Source: JABICX01 sp964528765
GTDB taxonomy: Archaea > Nanobdellota > Nanobdellia > UBA10117 > JABICX01
Direction of reading: 5' to 3'
DNA length: 26,890 nucleotides
NCBI GenBank assembly: GCA_964528765.1
Contig: CAZGVA010000011.1
Location: forward strand, 1-26,890
The position numbers and the translations under genes were made by a program. Shown piece by piece: positions 23,916-26,890 of this stretch. Numbering within the stretch: position 1 is the stretch's first letter; each line of letters begins with the position of its first letter. The notes beneath the pieces are model-generated. The model was not told where the DNA came from. It did no database searches and worked only from the letters and a program-made list of their open reading frames with translations.

Positions 23916-24407
23916 ATGGATGAAATGAAATATGTTAGTGGTGAATTTCCTGAAGGAGTAGCATACGCATTTTTCTATTGCAAAGATGATCCTGAAAGTA
24001 TTAATGAGTTACTGCCAGATATGCCTGCGAATTTGAAAATGCCAAAGAAGTTTGGTTTGGAATTCAGGGTTGGATTAGATCACGAACAGATTAAAAAAGA
24101 TACTGACGAGGATCCGGAATTAAAATTAGTTGTTAAATCTATGGAATCACAAAATATGAACTATATGCTAAAAGCAACTTTGCCACTCACAGATAAAGAA
24201 GTAACTAACTATTTAGGCGTTAAAGCACCTACTCGAAACAAAATAACTCGAGAATATCTTGTAAAAATTATGAATACATTATCTTGGGTGCTCAGCGATT
24301 CAAGCGATTCAATTGAAAACTTAGACGTCTCACGAGTTAAAGACGTAAAAGTCTTTAATAAACAAGAAAATGGACGTTATTTTTCAAGAGATCTAGAAGT
24401 TGAATAA
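23916..24407 (+). CDS. Uncharacterised 163-residue protein
   Basis: I do not recognise this protein. It begins with an acidic mixed segment (EFPEGVAYAFFYCKDDPESI) and contains strands such as FGLEFRVGLD and YMLKATLPL. A central helix-rich area (DKEVTNYLGVKAPTRNKITREYLVKIM) follows, and the C-terminus is charged. It has one cysteine, no signal and no membrane helix. TTTTAAAG at 23889 lies 27 bases before the ATG, with a TTCAAAAG element just upstream, so transcription is independent. The HD gene converges 11 bases after its stop. Confidence 0.65.
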   Translation: MDEMKYVSGEFPEGVAYAFFYCKDDPESINELLPDMPANLKMPKKFGLEFRVGLDHEQIKKDTDEDPELKLVVKSMESQNMNYMLKATLPLTDKEVTNYLGVKAPTRNKITREYLVKIMNTLSWVLSDSSDSIENLDVSRVKDVKVFNKQENGRYFSRDLEVE

Positions 24408-24418
24408 AAGTATATTAT

Positions 24419-24973
24419 TCACAGATATTTCAGTTTTTGAAGAAGTTCTTTAGCATGTTTTTCAGCTAACTTTTTCTCATCAGAAAAATGTATTTTTTTC
24501 AAATCAGTTTTGATTTTTTTCAAGCACCATTGCTTATATTTTTCATCAGTTAATTTAGAATGCTTTCTTTTTACTTTGAACCAATTAGTGGTTAAATGCG
24601 ATAAGCCATCTGCAGTTGAAACAATTTTTGCTTCTTTGCTGACAGGTAATTTTACATTACTCATATGTGTTTCAATACATGCGCAAACTCGATCAATAAA
24701 TTTAGAATCATAATTCATTTCAGAAAGGATTTTTCTAGCGCGTTCTGCTCCATGTTTAGCATGGTCTTTTTTCCCAACATTGATTAAACCAATATCATGT
24801 AAACAAGCAGCTGCTTCAACAATATCTTTATCTGCATTGTATTTTTCAGCAAGCTTCCAGGCGAGTTTCATTACAGGTCTTATATGCAATTTAAAAAACC
24901 AAGGTTCACCAGAATAATCAGAATCTGCTTTATCAAACATATTCATAACTTTCTTACTAAGTTCAGTTATCAT
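24419..24973 (-). CDS. HD-domain phosphohydrolase
   Basis: The protein has 184 residues. HD-superfamily metal ligands are in order: H30 in FKLHIRPVM, H59-D60 in CLHDIG, H71/H74 in KDHAKHG, H103 in ETHMSN and D122 in TADG. This is the small single-domain form, probably hydrolysing a nucleotide or another phosphate ester in the cytoplasm. The extra histidines suggest a two-metal site, but the substrate is unknown. The C-terminal 50 residues are Lys-rich helices. It is the last of four leftward genes; its promoter (24994-25011) overlaps the stop codon of the gene before it. Confidence 0.85.
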   Translation of the reverse strand: MITELSKKVMNMFDKADSDYSGEPWFFKLHIRPVMKLAWKLAEKYNADKDIVEAAACLHDIGLINVGKKDHAKHGAERARKILSEMNYDSKFIDRVCACIETHMSNVKLPVSKEAKIVSTADGLSHLTTNWFKVKRKHSKLTDEKYKQWCLKKIKTDLKKIHFSDEKKLAEKHAKELLQKLKYL

Positions 24974-24993
24974 ATTTTTATAGAAAAGTTAGA

Positions 24994-25011
24994 GATTAAA
25001 TAGTTTTGATT
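24994..25011 (-). promoter_or_regulatory. Promoter of the HD gene
   Basis: On the minus strand it reads AATCAAAAC, two bases, TTTAATC. The TATA part starts 27 bases before the ATG at 24973. The element shares bases with the stop codon of the GHKL gene (25010-25012). Confidence 0.65.
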
Positions 25012-25633
25012 AATTGTAATATTCTTCACCATCAAAGATTAATTTACTAGTAATATAAAATCGAGTAGTTATGCTATTTCCTTTTTTATTCCAACTTGTT
25101 TTATCACTGCCTTTTACAATAAAGTCAAGACCGCGTCCCTGTCCTTCTGAATCTTCTCTTTGTTGTGGTTTTATACTTGGTATATTTGTATGTATATGCT
25201 CTTGAGCGTCTTTCCAATCAAAACCATTTCCTTCATCAGTTACTGTTAAATCTAAATATTTGTATGCGAATATGTGCTTTGCTAAAGATTCACTTTCTTT
25301 AGTTTCTTCAATTATTTTGTAAGAAACATCGATGTTTTTCACAACATTACAGCGATTTCCATGATATTCTGCATTTTTAATCATTTCAAAAAGATAATAT
25401 GGCCAATCTTTACTAAACATAGGTTGAACTCGATGTTTTGGAATATATTCTTTTTCACAAATTTTATCCATTATTTTTCTAGTTGCGCTCAATAATGCTA
25501 TGTTTTGGTATTCAGCGTCACCATTTTCATACCAATCTTTTTGCTCACATATATTGGATATTTTAAAAGAATTATCAATAGTTTGTTCTAATTTAATTGC
25601 TGAGTTAAACTCTATAAGTAATGTTTCTTCCAT
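25010..25633 (-). CDS. GHKL-family ATPase resembling RsbW-type histidine-kinase-like proteins
   Basis: The protein has 207 residues, and only an ATPase domain is visible. The N box is EMIKNAEYHGN (E83, N87), the G1 box DEGNGFD (133-139) and the G2 box GQGRGLDFI (164-172), with a lid between (HTNIPSIKPQQ). This is the HATPase_c fold of RsbW/SpoIIAB serine kinases and histidine kinases. There is no dimerisation helix with a phospho-histidine and no sensor domain. RsbW proteins bind and phosphorylate partner (STAS) proteins in bacteria; archaea lack sigma factors, so any target here must differ. No STAS-domain or phosphatase gene is in the window. It has its own promoter at 25658-25675. Confidence 0.75.
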   Translation of the reverse strand: MEETLLIEFNSAIKLEQTIDNSFKISNICEQKDWYENGDAEYQNIALLSATRKIMDKICEKEYIPKHRVQPMFSKDWPYYLFEMIKNAEYHGNRCNVVKNIDVSYKIIEETKESESLAKHIFAYKYLDLTVTDEGNGFDWKDAQEHIHTNIPSIKPQQREDSEGQGRGLDFIVKGSDKTSWNKKGNSITTRFYITSKLIFDGEEYYN

Positions 25634-25657
25634 ATTACTTTATAGTAACAACTTTGG

Positions 25658-25675
25658 TTTAAATACGTTTTGATT
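25658..25675 (-). promoter_or_regulatory. Promoter of the GHKL ATPase gene
   Basis: On the minus strand it reads AATCAAAAC, two bases, ATTTAAA. The TATA part lies about 30 bases before the ATG at 25633. It overlaps the stop codon of the Nudix gene (25674-25676). Confidence 0.65.
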
Positions 25676-26108
25676 AAAGCATATCGCGTAAATTCTTAAA
25701 TGCTGTTTTATTACTATCCCATTTAAGTAGCTTTAAAGCATCTTCATAACAACACCATTTAAATTCAGTATGTTCATTTGCCGCAATATGCACTTCTTGG
25801 TCTGTTGAAACTTCAACACCATAAACATATTCTTTAATTGGTTTCGAATCTTTTATTCGACTAATTGATTTAGCAGGCATTTCAAAATAATGTACTTTTT
25901 CAATAATCTGAATAAACTTAGAAATACTTGTTTCTTCAGTAATCTCTCGATTTAGTGCTTCTGAAATAGTTTCACCTTCTTCAACACCACCTGTTACAGG
26001 CTGCCAAAAACCTCCACGAGTTGGAAGCCGTTTAAGTAATAAGAATTCAGTTTGATTATGATTTTTACGGAAAACAATTCCTTCAACTTGAATGGGTTGT
26101 CTTACCAT
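25674..26108 (-). CDS. Nudix hydrolase
   Basis: The enzyme cleaves a nucleoside diphosphate linked to another group. It has 144 residues from the ATG at 26108; a TTG at 26126 is disfavoured because the TATA box is 27 bases from the ATG. The Nudix box runs from G40 to E59 with G40, E46, R54, E55, E58 and E59 in register (GxxxxxExxxxxxxREUxEE), ending TS instead of xG. Strands before it (QVEGIVFRK, FLLLKR) and FWQPVTGG suit the family, and the WQPVTGGVE start is like dihydroneopterin-triphosphate or (di)nucleotide pyrophosphatases. The substrate is not provable. Adjacent to an XTP/dITP pyrophosphatase, it fits nucleotide-pool cleaning. Confidence 0.9.
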   Translation of the reverse strand: MVRQPIQVEGIVFRKNHNQTEFLLLKRLPTRGGFWQPVTGGVEEGETISEALNREITEETSISKFIQIIEKVHYFEMPAKSISRIKDSKPIKEYVYGVEVSTDQEVHIAANEHTEFKWCCYEDALKLLKWDSNKTAFKNLRDML

Positions 26109-26129
26109 AAAGTTACATGAAAACAAGGA

Positions 26130-26146
26130 ATTAAAGGGTTTTGATT
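26130..26146 (-). promoter_or_regulatory. Promoter of the Nudix gene
   Basis: On the minus strand it reads AATCAAAAC, two bases, TTTAAT, 27 bases before the ATG at 26108. It decides that start over the upstream TTG. Confidence 0.65.
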
Positions 26147-26150
26147 ACGA

Positions 26151-26723
26151 TTATAAATATTCTTTTTTATACCAGTTTGCAAATGATTTATAGCTAGTTT
26201 CTCCTAACTTATCGAAAAATAACTTATGTTGATCTTCTTCAGAATACTCTGTAATTGGCTTGTCACAATCTTCAGGAATAAAAATTTGATTCATTCCAAA
26301 CTTTCCTTGAGTTTTTTCACTTATTTCTTTTGCAATTGTGCCTGAAACTTTCGCAGGGAAAATTTTCAAAATCTTACCATCGGTAAATGCAACAGCAAAA
26401 CACATTTCTGCACGTCGATTTTCTTTATTTTCCATTAATTTCATTATTCCAGCAAGGCCGATTGTATCTAAAGCAAAAGCTGTGTTGATACCAGGAAAAC
26501 CTTTCAAAGTAATAATTGAACAACCAAAATCATTACAAAAGAGCGGTTTTTTCAAAAGATTGAAAGCCATTTTAACTTTCTCCCGAGCAATATCTGATAC
26601 ATCTGTATCACCTTTGACTTCAGGAATATCTAATTTAACTTGCTCAATTTCTATTCCAAATTCTAGAAATTTCTTTTTAGTTCTTTCAAATTTTGTTGGA
26701 TTGGATGTTGCAAAATGTAACAT
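26151..26723 (-). CDS. rdgB: XTP/dITP diphosphatase (Ham1/RdgB family)
   Basis: The enzyme removes non-canonical purine nucleotides (dITP, XTP) from the pool by releasing pyrophosphate. It has 190 residues, the usual length. The substrate-binding start is FATSNPTKFE (4-13), followed by VKGDTDVSDIAREK and CNDFGCSI with the catalytic-site aspartate; many relatives have ED.GL there, so this site is slightly different. The PG loop is GFPGINTAF, and later FGMNQIFIP and SEEDQHK replace the usual GYDPIF and H..R pattern in recognisable form. It has its own promoter at 26744-26761. Together with the Nudix gene it forms a house-cleaning pair. Confidence 0.88.
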   Translation of the reverse strand: MLHFATSNPTKFERTKKKFLEFGIEIEQVKLDIPEVKGDTDVSDIAREKVKMAFNLLKKPLFCNDFGCSIITLKGFPGINTAFALDTIGLAGIMKLMENKENRRAEMCFAVAFTDGKILKIFPAKVSGTIAKEISEKTQGKFGMNQIFIPEDCDKPITEYSEEDQHKLFFDKLGETSYKSFANWYKKEYL

Positions 26724-26743
26724 ATTACATTAATATGTAAAAA

Positions 26744-26761
26744 TTTTTAAGAGTTTTGATA
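26744..26761 (-). promoter_or_regulatory. Promoter of the XTP/dITP diphosphatase gene
   Basis: On the minus strand it reads TATCAAAAC, two bases, TTAAAAA, about 27 bases before the ATG at 26723. Confidence 0.6.
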
Positions 26762-26798
26762 TACGAAAGTTTTTATGTTAAAACCTTATTTGAGTTAT

Positions 26799-26890
26799 AT
26801 GAAATTTGAATTCAGAATAGACAAATACAAAAATGCTCGAGGAACACATTCTAGACTACTAAATTTGTATTGCAGAGTCTGTAAAAACAA
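26799..26890 (+). CDS. Partial zinc-ribbon-like protein, continues beyond window
   Basis: Thirty codons are visible (to 26888). The start is MKFEFRIDKYKNARGTHSR, then LLNLYCRVCKN with one CxxC that is probably half of a zinc ribbon. TTTATG at 26771 lies 28 bases before the ATG, in line with a leaderless mRNA. The gene is divergent from the XTP/dITP diphosphatase, sharing a 75-base promoter region. The function is unknown, and the rest is outside the window. Confidence 0.6.
   Translation, partial: MKFEFRIDKYKNARGTHSRLLNLYCRVCKN

Noticed and set aside
26338..26733. 131-codon rightward ORF
   Set aside because: It is antisense to the XTP/dITP diphosphatase, whose family motifs are clear.
1..26890. 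CRISPR array, transposase or integrase
   Set aside because: No regularly spaced repeat and no recognisable recombinase ORF; the only sizeable repeat is the 69-bp pair.

Overview
The window is AT-rich chromosomal DNA from an archaeon, most likely a small-genome DPANN lineage of the Woesearchaeota/Pacearchaeota type; that rank is inferred from overall gene character. Archaeal identity is firm. It encodes class 1 release factor aRF1, aIF2 gamma, aIF5A with its hypusine loop, ribosomal protein eL40, an archaeal valyl-tRNA synthetase and the archaeal D-aminoacyl-tRNA deacylase DtdA. Nearly every gene has a TATA box 26-28 bases before its start codon, which means mostly leaderless mRNAs.

Layout. 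1-140: the 3' half of a tRNA-Ser(GGA), then an odd tRNA-Cys(GCA)-like sequence. 214-4402: an MBL-fold hydrolase, a protein with a JAMM-like C-terminus, and two exported proteins. 4488-13934: the information-processing part, with valS, a winged-helix regulator, prf1, a HExxH protein, aIF5A, eL40, aIF2 gamma and dtdA, interleaved with uncharacterised genes. 13977-18739: a small basic protein, a second MBL hydrolase (UPF0173-like), an isoprenylcysteine-methyltransferase-like membrane protein, a membrane-anchored winged-helix regulator, an MFS transporter and a DUF2569-like membrane protein.

18862-21157 looks accessory. A small gene ends in a 69-bp direct repeat. A large HExxH gene follows, then the second repeat copy, then a broken N-terminal fragment of a DUF2779-like (PD-(D/E)XK) nuclease. 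21302-24407 holds a lipoprotein, two tiny membrane proteins with overlapping reading frames, an unusually GC-rich kinase-fold-like gene, a degenerate P-loop kinase and an unknown gene.

24419-26723 is a leftward row of four genes: HD phosphohydrolase, GHKL ATPase resembling RsbW, Nudix hydrolase and XTP/dITP pyrophosphatase. Each has its own nearly identical promoter, AATCAAAAC-(2 nt)-TTTAA or a close variant. The window ends in the first 30 codons of a zinc-ribbon-like gene.

The core theme is translation (initiation, elongation, termination, aminoacylation, tRNA proofreading) in reduced form: aRF1 lacks its zinc mini-domain and aIF2 gamma lacks its zinc knuckle. I found no CRISPR array, transposase, rRNA or obvious defence operon. 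There is no gene-free stretch longer than 300 bases.
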